Shown: one piece after another, positions 1-11,688 of the stretch
Position numbering within the stretch: position 1 is the first letter of the stretch
Layout of the letters: every line of letters starts with the position of its first letter
DNA from: Marinobacterium ramblicola
GTDB taxonomy: Bacteria > Pseudomonadota > Gammaproteobacteria > Pseudomonadales > Balneatricaceae
Reading direction: 5' to 3'
Assembly: GCF_019084545.1 (NCBI RefSeq)
Contig: NZ_JAHREP010000005.1
Coordinates: 62,001-126,000 of the forward strand
DNA: 64,000 nt
Notes under the pieces: generated by a model
The model's input: only the letters and a program-made list of their open reading frames with translations
Database searches by the model: none
Told to the model about the DNA's origin: nothing
Made by a program: the position numbers and the translations under genes

Positions 1-2097
1 AAGTACAAGTTCGAGGGCGAATACCACGCCTACAACCCGGACGTGGTCAAGACCATCCACGAAGCGGTCAGCACCGGCAGCAAGGCGGCATATCAGCGCT
101 ACGCCGATCTGATCAACAACCGCGGTGTTGCCACCCTGCGCGACCTGCTGACCTTCCGCAAGGATATCAAGCCGATCTCCCTCGACGAGGTGGAGCCGGT
201 GGAAGCGCTGTTCCCGCGCTTCGACTCCGCGGCCATGTCCCTCGGCGCGCTGTCGCCGGAGGCGCACGAGGCGCTGGCGATGGCGATGAACGAGCTGGGC
301 GGACGCTCCAACTCCGGCGAGGGTGGTGAAGACCCGGCCCGCCACGGCACCAACAAGCGCTCCAAGATCAAGCAGATCGCCTCCGGCCGCTTCGGGGTAA
401 CCCCGGAGTATCTGGTCAACGCCGACGTCATGCAGATCAAGGTGGCGCAGGGCGCCAAGCCCGGTGAGGGCGGCCAGCTGCCGGGCGGCAAGGTCAACGA
501 CCTGATCGCCCGTCTGCGCTACTCGGTGCCCGGCGTGACACTGATCTCGCCGCCGCCGCACCACGATATCTACTCGATCGAGGATCTGGCGCAGCTGATC
601 TTCGACCTGAAGCAGGTCAATCCGGAGGGGCAGGTATCGGTCAAGCTGGTATCGCGCCCCGGTGTCGGCACCATCGCCTGCGGCGTGGCCAAGGCCTATG
701 CCGACCTGATCACCATCTCCGGTTACGACGGCGGTACCGCAGCATCGCCGCTGACTTCGATCCACTACGCCGGCTCCCCCTGGGAGCTGGGCCTGGTCGA
801 TGCGCACCAGTCGCTGCGTGCCAACCACCTGCGTGGCAAGATCCGCCTGCAGACGGATGGCGGTCTGAAGTCCGGTCTGGACGTGGTCAAGGCCGCGATC
901 CTCGGTGCCGAGAGTTTCGGTTTCGGCACCATGCCGATGGTGGCGCTGGGCTGTAAGTACCTGCGTATCTGTCACCTGAACAACTGCGCCACCGGTGTTG
1001 CCACGCAGAACGACGAGCTGCGTCGCGATCACTTCCGCGGCACCGTGGAGATGGTCAAGAACTACTTCCGCTTTGTCGCCGAAGAGACCCGCGAGTGGAT
1101 GGCCAAGCTCGGCGTGCGCACGCTGGAGGAGCTGGTCGGTCGCGTCGATCTGCTCGAGGCACTGGAAGGGGTTACCGAGCGTCAGCGCGGACTGGACCTG
1201 TCCGGCCTGATCAGCGATGCCGGCATCCCGGCTGAGTATCCGCAGACCGTGCAGCAGCATCGCAACGAGCCGTACGATACCGGCGAGCTGAACACCCGGA
1301 TGCTGGAGCTGGCCAAGGACTCCATCGAGCACAAGTCCGGTGGCAGCTGGGAACTGGATATCTGCAACTGCGACCGCTCCGTCGGTGCCCGTACCTCCGG
1401 CGCCATCGCCAAGCTGTACGGCAATCTGGGCATGGTCGACACGCCGATCGAGTTCAACTTCCGCGGCCATGCCGGTCAGTCGTTCGGCGTCTGGAACGCC
1501 GGTGGCCAGAACCTGTACCTGGAAGGGGATGCCAACGACTATGTCGGCAAGGGCATGGCCGGCGGCAAGATCGTGATCCGTCCGTTCAAGGAGGTCAGCT
1601 TCAAGTCCAACGAGACGGCGATCATCGGTAACACCTGTCTGTACGGTGGCACCGGCGGTAAGCTGTTCGCAGCCGGTACCGCGGGCGAGCGCTTCGCGGT
1701 GCGTAACTCCGGTGTGCACGCGGTTATCGAAGGCGCCGGCGATCACTGCTGTGAATACATGACCGGCGGCCTGGTTACCGTACTCGGTTCCACCGGCTAC
1801 AACTTCGGTGCCGGTATGACCGGGGGCTTTGCCTATGTGCTCGATCAGGATCGCAGCTTCGTCGACAAGTACAACCATGAACTGGTCGAGATCCACCGTA
1901 TCCATACCGAGCAGATGGAGCAGTACAAGAACCACCTGCGCTCGGTGATCATCGAGTTTACCCGGGAAACCGGCAGCGCCTGGGGTCAGGAGATCGTTGA
2001 GAACTTCATCGATTACATCGGTCTGTTCTGGCTGGTCAAACCCAAGGCCGCGAGCCTGAACCAGCTGCTCGACAACATGCGTAAGCGTCCGGAATAA
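1..2097 (+). CDS. gltB: Glutamate synthase large subunit, 3' part
   Basis: C-terminal part of the large (alpha) subunit of NADPH-dependent glutamate synthase, which makes glutamate from 2-oxoglutarate and glutamine in the cytoplasm. The frame is open to base 1, so the amidotransferase and central domains lie outside the window. Present are the FMN-binding synthase barrel, the 3Fe-4S ligand stretch [12 protein letters not shown] (bases 952-987), and the glycine-rich GXGXG beta-helix domain over the last third. gltD follows after 82 bases, the usual gltBD order. In that gap a 7-bp stem (CGCCCGG/CCGGGCG, 2139-2160) sits just before the gltD ribosome site. Identification is secure; only the N-terminus is missing. 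Confidence 0.97.
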   Translation, partial: KYKFEGEYHAYNPDVVKTIHEAVSTGSKAAYQRYADLINNRGVATLRDLLTFRKDIKPISLDEVEPVEALFPRFDSAAMSLGALSPEAHEALAMAMNELGGRSNSGEGGEDPARHGTNKRSKIKQIASGRFGVTPEYLVNADVMQIKVAQGAKPGEGGQLPGGKVNDLIARLRYSVPGVTLISPPPHHDIYSIEDLAQLIFDLKQVNPEGQVSVKLVSRPGVGTIACGVAKAYADLITISGYDGGTAASPLTSIHYAGSPWELGLVDAHQSLRANHLRGKIRLQTDGGLKSGLDVVKAAILGAESFGFGTMPMVALGCKYLRICHLNNCATGVATQNDELRRDHFRGTVEMVKNYFRFVAEETREWMAKLGVRTLEELVGRVDLLEALEGVTERQRGLDLSGLISDAGIPAEYPQTVQQHRNEPYDTGELNTRMLELAKDSIEHKSGGSWELDICNCDRSVGARTSGAIAKLYGNLGMVDTPIEFNFRGHAGQSFGVWNAGGQNLYLEGDANDYVGKGMAGGKIVIRPFKEVSFKSNETAIIGNTCLYGGTGGKLFAAGTAGERFAVRNSGVHAVIEGAGDHCCEYMTGGLVTVLGSTGYNFGAGMTGGFAYVLDQDRSFVDKYNHELVEIHRIHTEQMEQYKNHLRSVIIEFTRETGSAWGQEIVENFIDYIGLFWLVKPKAASLNQLLDNMRKRPE

Positions 2098-2137
2098 ACG
2101 GCGCACGCCGATACGTTTTGGTTTTCCGTAATATTGA

Positions 2138-3610
<1,473 letters not shown>

Positions 3611-3650
3611 CTCGAGGTCTAAACCAACCTCCTCCTGGCGTTCAGCAGAA

Positions 3651-3682
3651 GGCCATCGGTATCCGCCGATGGCCTTTTTCTT
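3651..3682 (+). terminator. Rho-independent terminator after gltD
   Basis: A 9-bp perfect stem GGCCATCGG/CCGATGGCC with a six-base loop is followed directly by TTTTTCTT. It lies between the convergent gltD and the sigma-54 activator gene. The T-run is on the gltD side, so it mainly serves gltBD. Confidence 0.85.
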
Positions 3683-3690
3683 GGTGCGTT

Positions 3691-5469
<1,779 letters not shown>

Positions 5470-5520
5470 GCCTATTGCTCTTGCTTGTATTAATAAAAAT
5501 ATTAACTCCGCAAGGGGTAT

Positions 5521-5560
5521 TTAACAATTTTGACAATAGTTTATTTATAAAACTGTTATT
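5521..5560. promoter_or_regulatory. Possible upstream activator site (imperfect inverted repeat)
   Basis: An AT-rich tract about 115-140 bases before the sigma-54 promoter contains imperfect inverted halves: AGTTTAT against ATAAAACT around 5538-5553, and TTAACAA against TTGACAA at 5521-5536. XylR-family activators bind inverted repeats 100-200 bases upstream of their promoters, so place and form fit. The match to any consensus is weak. Confidence 0.3.
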
Positions 5561-5660
5561 TTGCACCGCAGTATTTGACGTGCCTGTTTTTTGAACAAAC
5601 GCCTGTCTGATGCGTACCGGCCCCATGCTGTTGTGCAGCAAAACTACATGCATCTGTGTT

Positions 5661-5675
5661 TGGCACACCGATTGC
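5661..5675 (+). promoter_or_regulatory. Sigma-54 (-24/-12) promoter
   Basis: TGGCAC-N5-TTGC, an exact match to the sigma-54 consensus with the right spacing between the GG and GC elements. Transcription should begin near 5687. It stands 77 bases before the chosen start of the aldehyde dehydrogenase and is divergent from the sigma-54 activator gene, which fits an activator-controlled catabolic operon. Confidence 0.88.
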
Positions 5676-5751
5676 CTTATTGAGTAGACAAAAAGAAAGG
5701 CTTGCTTTGGGTTCCGAGCGGGCACTTAACAACTCAGTGGAGGTATTTATC

Positions 5752-7230
5752 GTGTCAGTCACAGAAGAGGCCGGTCTGCTGGATGCAGCCACCTGGAACG
5801 GGCGGATCTTCGACGGTAGCTGGCGAGCAGCCAGCGGCGGCAGTGCTGCGGTGGTGGAGCCGGCGACCGGCGAAGAGCTGACTCGGGTCGGCATGGGTGA
5901 TGCTGCCGATATCGCGATAGCCGCGCGCGCCGCATCCGAAGTGCAGGCCGCCTGGGCGGCAACGCCTCCCCGCGAGATGGCGGCCATCTTCACGCGCGCT
6001 GCCAATCTGATCGAAGCGGAGACGGAAGCAGCGCGGTTATGGATAGCCCGCGAGAGCGGCGCCATCTTCGCCAAGGCCGAGCATGAGATCCGCGAAGCGG
6101 CGGTGATCCTGCGCCGCGCCGCCGGCATGCTGCTCGACCCGCATCACGGCCTGGTACTGCCTTCGGTACCCGGCGCACTGTCATACGCCAAACGGACTCC
6201 GTTGGGTGTGGTTGGCGTCATCTCGCCGTTCAACTTCCCGTTGATCCTGTCTATCCGTGCGGTGGCACCTGCGCTGGCGGCGGGCAACAGCGTCGTCCTC
6301 AAGCCCGATCCGCGTACGCCGATCAGCGGCGGGTTCCTGATTGCGCGGCTGCTGGAGAGGGCCGGGCTACCCAAGGGCGTTCTGCATGTGATACCGGGGC
6401 AGGGGGATGCCGGAGAAGCGCTCTGTACCGATCCGCATGTGCGGATGATCGCCTTCACCGGCTCCACCGCCGTGGGGCGTCGCGTGGGCGAACTGGCCGG
6501 TCGGCACCTGAAGAAGGTGATGCTGGAGCTGGGCGGCAAGAATCCGTTGATCATCGCGGAGGACGCCGATCTGGATCTGGCAACCAGTGCCGCCGCGTTC
6601 GGGGCCTGGTTCCATCAGGGCCAGATCTGCATGGCCTCGGGACGGATCATCGCGCATGAATCGATCGCCGAAGAGCTCGCCGAACGCCTGGCGGCCAAGG
6701 CGGTTCAACTGCCGGTGGGTAACCCGGCCGACGGAAACGTGGCACTGGGTCCGATCATCAATGAAAACCAGCTGCTGCGTGTCGACGGCATCGTTCAGGA
6801 CAGTGTCGCCGCGGGCGCGGTACTCAAGGCGGGCGGCAAGCGCGAGGGTCGTTTCTATCCGCCGACCGTGTTGACCGGCGTGCGCTCCGGCATGCGGGCA
6901 TACAGCGAAGAGTTCTTTGGCCCCGTCGCCAGCATCATCAGCTACGCCACCGATGAAGAAGCGATCGCCATTGCCAACGACACCGAGTTCGGCCTCTCGG
7001 CCGGTGTGATCTCGGCTTCCGTCGGGCGGGCGATGGCGATCGGTGAGCGGCTTAATGCCGGCATGGTTCACATCAACGACCAGACCGTAAATGACGAATG
7101 CACCAACCCGTTCGGTGGACGGGGAGCATCGGGTAACGGCGGCAGCATCGGCGGCCCGGCCGACTGGGACGAGTTTACTCAGTGGCAGTGGTTCACCGTG
7201 AAGGAGGCGCCTAGGGCCTATCCGTTCTGA
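5752..7230 (+). CDS. NAD(P)-dependent aldehyde dehydrogenase, benzaldehyde dehydrogenase-like
   Basis: Oxidises an aldehyde, probably aromatic, to its carboxylic acid in the cytoplasm. The 492-residue protein has PFNFP (159-163) with the active-site Asn161, FTGSTAVG, LELGG with the general base Glu259, and the nucleophile Cys293 in QGQICMASG. I chose the GTG at 5752 because a GGAGG ribosome site lies 7 bases before it, and because the longer in-frame extension to 5656 overlaps the sigma-54 promoter. It is the first gene of an operon ending with an alcohol dehydrogenase, in the manner of areC/xylC. The exact substrate is inferred from the neighbours. Confidence 0.88.
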   Translation: MSVTEEAGLLDAATWNGRIFDGSWRAASGGSAAVVEPATGEELTRVGMGDAADIAIAARAASEVQAAWAATPPREMAAIFTRAANLIEAETEAARLWIARESGAIFAKAEHEIREAAVILRRAAGMLLDPHHGLVLPSVPGALSYAKRTPLGVVGVISPFNFPLILSIRAVAPALAAGNSVVLKPDPRTPISGGFLIARLLERAGLPKGVLHVIPGQGDAGEALCTDPHVRMIAFTGSTAVGRRVGELAGRHLKKVMLELGGKNPLIIAEDADLDLATSAAAFGAWFHQGQICMASGRIIAHESIAEELAERLAAKAVQLPVGNPADGNVALGPIINENQLLRVDGIVQDSVAAGAVLKAGGKREGRFYPPTVLTGVRSGMRAYSEEFFGPVASIISYATDEEAIAIANDTEFGLSAGVISASVGRAMAIGERLNAGMVHINDQTVNDECTNPFGGRGASGNGGSIGGPADWDEFTQWQWFTVKEAPRAYPF

Positions 7231-7314
7231 CAGATTTCGATTTCCTGCGACCGGTCGGACCTCCCCCTTCATCCCGCCCCCTCGCAGGGTTATTAACAAG
7301 CCAAGGAGTAAAAT

Positions 7315-8934
7315 ATGAATAACAATGCTCGCTTAAGGCCTCTTGCCGTCGCCGTAGCCCTAGGGTCGGCCCTGTGGTTGCCTCAGGCACAGGCTTTCAA
7401 ACTCGACACCGACAACACGGATGTCAGTCTGCGTTGGGACAACACCTTCAAGTACAGCACCGCCTTCCGCGTGAACGACCGGTCGGATCTGCTGGTTAAC
7501 GACGTCAACTACGATGACGGCGACCGCAACTTCGACAAGGGGTTGATCTCCAACCGAGTCGACTGGCTCAGCGAGTTCGACGGTCGCTACAAGAATCTGG
7601 GCTTCCGCCTCAGCGGCGCGGCCTGGTACGACGACGTCTACAACCGGAGCAATGACAACGACTCCCCGTTTACCAACAACGCCACCAGCGTCGACTCGGA
7701 CGAGTTCACCGACGAAACACGCGATGTCCACGGACGCAAGGCAGAACTGCTGGACGCATTCGTCTACGGCAACTTCGATCTCGGTGAGATGCGCAGCAAC
7801 CTGCGTCTGGGGCGTCATTCGCTGGTATACGGCGAAACCCTGTTCTTCGGCGCCAACGGTATCGCCGATGCCCAAGGGCCGGTCGATCTGATTAAGCTGC
7901 TGTCGGTGCCCAGTTCCCAGTTCAAGGAGGTACTGCGACCTGTCGATCAGCTTTCCGCGACACTGCAGCTGAACTGGGAGACCTCGATCGGCGCCTACTA
8001 CCAGTTCGACTGGGAGGAGACCCGTCTGCCCGGCGTCGGCAGCTATCTGTCCAATATCGACTGGGCCGGCCCCGGTACCGAGTCGCTGATTGTCGGTCCC
8101 GGTATGGCTTGGAACCATATCGCCGACATCGAACCGGAGGATGAAGGTCAGGGCGGTATCCAGCTGCGTTACGCGCCCGAAGACAGCAGCTTCGAATACG
8201 GTCTGTACTTCGCGCGCTACCATGCCAAGACGCCGTCCGGCTTCTACTTCGATCCGGTCAACGGCACCATCCGCACTGTTTACCATGAAGGCATCCGTAC
8301 CTACGGCGCCAGCGCAACCACCTCTATCGGCCAGTTGAACCTGGCGGCCGAGGTGTCGATACGTGACAACGCGCCGCTGAACAGCGATCCGGTTATCGTG
8401 CTGCCGGGCATGGCGGCCGATAACGACGACAACGCGCTCTACGCCGTGGGTAGAACGGCACACGCCAACCTGTCCGGTATCTACGTGATGCAGCCGAACA
8501 GCCTCTGGGATGGCGGTGCGCTGATCGGTGAGCTGGCCTGGAACCGGGTGCTGTCGGTAACCAAGAACGAGAGCGCATTGGATCCCAACACCACGCGCGA
8601 TGCCTGGGCGATGCGGATGATCTTCAATCCGGCCTACTTCCAGGTGCTGCCGGGGCTTGATCTCGAGCTGCCGGTCGGCCTCGGTTACAACTTCAAGGGC
8701 CGTTCCGGTGCAGTGGCCAACATGAATGGCGGCGCCACCCACGGCGGTGACTTCAGCATCGGCGTCAACGGTACCTACCAGAACACCTGGAAGTTCGGCG
8801 CCAGCTACGTGAACTTCTTCGGCGAGGAGTTCAGCTTCGTCACGCCGCAGAACAACCCGGCTCCGGCGCTCTCCTTCCAGCAGACCCGTGGCGATCGCGA
8901 CTTCATCTCGCTGTACGTTCAGCGCACCTTCTAA
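7315..8934 (+). CDS. DUF1302 family outer-membrane beta-barrel protein
   Basis: Probable outer-membrane protein of the DUF1302 family. It has a signal peptide (residues 1-27, cleavage after AQA), a long stretch of alternating polar and aromatic residues typical of beta-strands, and a C-terminal phenylalanine (YVQRTF) as in outer-membrane barrels. Its 539 residues are close to family size. An AAGGAG ribosome site precedes the ATG. It starts 84 bases after the aldehyde dehydrogenase and leads a four-gene envelope module. Family members are often found next to DUF1329 and RND genes in clusters for hydrophobic substrates. A pore or lipid-like substrate role is an inference. Confidence 0.8.
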   Translation: MNNNARLRPLAVAVALGSALWLPQAQAFKLDTDNTDVSLRWDNTFKYSTAFRVNDRSDLLVNDVNYDDGDRNFDKGLISNRVDWLSEFDGRYKNLGFRLSGAAWYDDVYNRSNDNDSPFTNNATSVDSDEFTDETRDVHGRKAELLDAFVYGNFDLGEMRSNLRLGRHSLVYGETLFFGANGIADAQGPVDLIKLLSVPSSQFKEVLRPVDQLSATLQLNWETSIGAYYQFDWEETRLPGVGSYLSNIDWAGPGTESLIVGPGMAWNHIADIEPEDEGQGGIQLRYAPEDSSFEYGLYFARYHAKTPSGFYFDPVNGTIRTVYHEGIRTYGASATTSIGQLNLAAEVSIRDNAPLNSDPVIVLPGMAADNDDNALYAVGRTAHANLSGIYVMQPNSLWDGGALIGELAWNRVLSVTKNESALDPNTTRDAWAMRMIFNPAYFQVLPGLDLELPVGLGYNFKGRSGAVANMNGGATHGGDFSIGVNGTYQNTWKFGASYVNFFGEEFSFVTPQNNPAPALSFQQTRGDRDFISLYVQRTF

Positions 8935-8958
8935 TCGAACCCGGTGGAGATAAGAATA

Positions 8959-10317
8959 ATGAGATTTACAGCTAAAGCAGTGGTAGCCAGTATAGCCCTC
9001 AGTCTGTCCGCCCCGATGGCGCTGGCGGCCGTCGATGCCGAAACCGCAGGCCAACTGAAGAGCAACCTGACCCCCTTCGGTGCCGAAAAGGCCGGTAACG
9101 CCGAGGGTACCATTCCCGCCTGGGACGGCGGCTATACCGCCGTCGCACCGGGCTACGAGAACGGAACGCCGCGCCCCGATCCCTTTGCCGACGAAAAGCC
9201 GCTGTTCTCGATCACCGCGGCCAATATGGCCCAATACAGCGACAAGCTGAATGAGGGTGTAAAGGCGCTATTCGCAAAAAATCCGGATTTCCGCATGGAT
9301 ATCTATCCGACGCACCGGACCTCCGCGGCGCCGCAATGGGTCTATGACAACACCTTCAACAACGCGACCAGTGCGCAGCTGGGCGCGGACAAGAACTCGG
9401 TCAGCGGTGCCTACGGCGGTATCCCCTTCCCGATCCCGGCCGATGGCGCCGAGGCGATGTGGAACCACCGCCTGAGCTGGTTCGGCGAGTCGACACGCTA
9501 TGCCCTGCGCACCTTTATCGTCACCGCCGACGGCAACCGGGCGCTGGCCAGCGAGGGCGAGGAGCTGATCCAGTCGCCTTACTACTACAAGGGCGGCAGC
9601 ACCGAGTCCTATGATGGCAATTACCAGTTGGGCCGCTTTATCGTCTCCGGCCCGGCCTCGAAGGCGGGCGAAGCGATCCTGGTACATGACACCTCCATTG
9701 CGGGCAAGAAACGCAACATCTGGCAATACCTGGTTGGCCAGCGACGGGTACGCAAGGCGCCCTCCGTCGCTTACGACACGCCCGACTTCGTCACCTCCGG
9801 TGTGGGTCTGTTCGACGAGGCGTTCATGATGTTCGGCCCGATCGACCGTCATGACTATAAGCTGGTCGGCAAGCAGGAGCTGTTTATCCCCTACAACAAC
9901 AACGGTGCCGCACTGGCTGATATCGACGAACTGATGGGTGAGCACTACCTCAATCCGGACAAGGTTCGCTGGGAGCTGCACCGGGTCTGGGTGGTCGACG
10001 CCCAACTGAAGGACGGGCAGCGTCATACCGTGCCCAAGCGCCGCTACTACATCGACGAGGACAGCTGGCACATCGTGCTGTTCGACGGCTGGGACGCCAA
10101 GGGCGATCTGTGGCGCATGAACTACTCGCTGACCTACCTGGTACCGGACCTGCCGGCACTGGTCACCAATGTGATGTGGGGCGGCTATGACCTGCAGACC
10201 GGCGCCTACTACTTCAACGCGGCGATGAACGGCGGTACCCCGCACTACGAGATCAGCGAGCCGATCTCCGAGAACAACTGGAGCCCGGTCGAGTTGGCCA
10301 ACCGCGGTGCGCGTTAA
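8959..10317 (+). CDS. DUF1329 family periplasmic protein
   Basis: Exported protein of the DUF1329 family, 452 residues, with a signal peptide (1-23, ALA cleavage). Family members are the usual partner of DUF1302 barrels. Their fold is thought to resemble outer-membrane lipoprotein carriers, which would suit moving a hydrophobic molecule across the periplasm; that role is inference. I chose the ATG at 8959, which follows GGTGGAGA and starts directly with the basic signal-peptide end. An in-frame GTG at 8944 would add five residues. It lies 24 bases after the DUF1302 gene. A 302-base gap holding a palindromic repeat follows. Confidence 0.8.
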   Translation: MRFTAKAVVASIALSLSAPMALAAVDAETAGQLKSNLTPFGAEKAGNAEGTIPAWDGGYTAVAPGYENGTPRPDPFADEKPLFSITAANMAQYSDKLNEGVKALFAKNPDFRMDIYPTHRTSAAPQWVYDNTFNNATSAQLGADKNSVSGAYGGIPFPIPADGAEAMWNHRLSWFGESTRYALRTFIVTADGNRALASEGEELIQSPYYYKGGSTESYDGNYQLGRFIVSGPASKAGEAILVHDTSIAGKKRNIWQYLVGQRRVRKAPSVAYDTPDFVTSGVGLFDEAFMMFGPIDRHDYKLVGKQELFIPYNNNGAALADIDELMGEHYLNPDKVRWELHRVWVVDAQLKDGQRHTVPKRRYYIDEDSWHIVLFDGWDAKGDLWRMNYSLTYLVPDLPALVTNVMWGGYDLQTGAYYFNAAMNGGTPHYEISEPISENNWSPVELANRGAR

Positions 10318-10321
10318 CGGC

Positions 10322-10530
10322 CTGTTAGGGATCTCGCTCCGAACGTTCCAAGGTAGGGAGGGGTGTTGATTTCCGGGACCGTCGTCGGCAGGGCCGAAAA
10401 ATGCTCCTGCATTTTCGGCACTCCCGCCATCCATGGCGGTCGGCGCCGACGCCGAGCTTACAGGGAAGTACGTACAGCGTGTCCCGGAAAGCAATACCCC
10501 TTCCTGCCGGGCCCGGTGCCCGGAAAGCGA
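10322..10530 (+). repeat. Nested palindromic element, copy A
   Basis: Fills nearly all of the 302-base gap between the DUF1329 and YCF48-like genes. Outer arms 10352-10377 and 10483-10508 pair at 22 of 26 positions; three of the four exceptions are G-T pairs. Inside are a bulged hairpin with tip GCTCCTGC (10393-10419), a hairpin with CATCCATG (10424-10439), a 12-base palindrome GTCGGCGCCGAC (10439-10450), and the 30-base box GAGC...GCGTGTC (10454-10483). It is homologous to copy B at 15.2 kb. No gene is visible in it. Confidence 0.85.
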
Positions 10531-10619
10531 GTGATTTCCAAGAAGCGAGTCAATCCGATAAGTCCCTTGTCGTGGTGACGGATCGTTCCGGTTCCGCGGC
10601 AGGGTGTGGAGAGTGAGTT

Positions 10620-11684
10620 ATGGCCAGATTTGGCAATTTATCCAGGGCGCTGCCGCTATGCGTGCTGTTGTCGCTGGCAGCGCCCGCGTGGTCGGTCGCC
10701 GACACCGGCTTTGCCGGGTTGGACAAGCCGGCACAGATCTCGCCGCTGGCGCTGCACAAGTCGATGCTGGCGGTCGCGCGTGCCGGCGAGCGTCTGGTGG
10801 CGGTCGGCGAAGAGGGCACGGTGCTGCTGTCCGATGACAACGGCGTCTCCTGGCACCAGGCCGAGCAGGTACCGACCTCGTCCGCGCTGACCGCGGTGCA
10901 GTTTGTCGCTGCCGATAAGGGCTGGGCCGTGGGCCACCTGGGCGTGGTGCTGACCACGGAGGACGGCGGCAACACCTGGCGCAAGCAGCTGGACGGCATC
11001 CAGGCGGCACAGCTCGCTCTGGAGCAGGCCAAGGCCTTGGGTGACGAAGCGGCGCTGAAGTCGGCGCAGTATCTGGTCGACGATGGCCCGGACAAGCCGT
11101 TCCTGAACCTGTACTTCCTGAACGATCGCACCGGCTTCGTGTTCGGTGCCTATAACCTGATCTTCCGTACCGACGACGGCGGTGAAAGCTGGACCCCCTG
11201 GCTGGAACGGGTGGAAAACCCGATGGGGATGCATCTGTACGGCATGGCGCAATCCCGAGGTGTATTGATGATCGCGGGCGAGCAGGGAGCTCTGATGCGC
11301 TCCACCGACGGTGGCCAATATTTCGAAGAGATTGAATCCCCCTACGACGGTAGTTACTTCGGCATCATTGCCGAAGCCGATGGCGCGTTCGTCGCCTACG
11401 GTCTGCGCGGCAACGCCTTCCGCAGCGTCGATGGCGGCGACAGCTGGAGCGAGCTGGACACCGGGCAGGGCGAGACGCTGACCGCGGCGACCAACCTTTC
11501 CGACGGCCGGTTGCTGCTGACCAGTCAGGCCGGCGGCGTGCTGGTCGACCGTGACGGACAGCCGTTCAAACGCCTGCCCGATCTGCCGCCACTGCCGCTG
11601 TCCGGCGTGGTCCAGGCTGCCGATGGTGCACCGGTGGTCAGCAGTCTGGCCGGGGTTCACCGTTTCGAAGCGGTAGAGGAGTAA
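10620..11684 (+). CDS. YCF48-like beta-propeller protein
   Basis: Exported protein of 354 residues with repeated motifs of the type GWAVGHLGVVLTTEDGGNTW, GEQGALMRSTDGG and GNAFRSVDGGDSW. These mark the BNR/YCF48 (photosystem II assembly factor HCF136-like) propeller. A signal peptide covers about residues 1-27. In non-photosynthetic bacteria such genes stand next to RND transporters. Here it ends 4 bases before the RND gene, so the two are probably translated together. I infer a periplasmic accessory role for the transporter. A GGAG lies about 10 bases before the ATG. Confidence 0.8.
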   Translation: MARFGNLSRALPLCVLLSLAAPAWSVADTGFAGLDKPAQISPLALHKSMLAVARAGERLVAVGEEGTVLLSDDNGVSWHQAEQVPTSSALTAVQFVAADKGWAVGHLGVVLTTEDGGNTWRKQLDGIQAAQLALEQAKALGDEAALKSAQYLVDDGPDKPFLNLYFLNDRTGFVFGAYNLIFRTDDGGESWTPWLERVENPMGMHLYGMAQSRGVLMIAGEQGALMRSTDGGQYFEEIESPYDGSYFGIIAEADGAFVAYGLRGNAFRSVDGGDSWSELDTGQGETLTAATNLSDGRLLLTSQAGGVLVDRDGQPFKRLPDLPPLPLSGVVQAADGAPVVSSLAGVHRFEAVEE

Positions 11685-11688
11685 TGTC

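Noticed and set aside
7360-9234. A 624-codon minus-strand frame opposite the DUF1302 and DUF1329 genes
   Set aside because: It runs across two genes that have signal peptides, ribosome sites and family features on the plus strand; composition is shadow-like.
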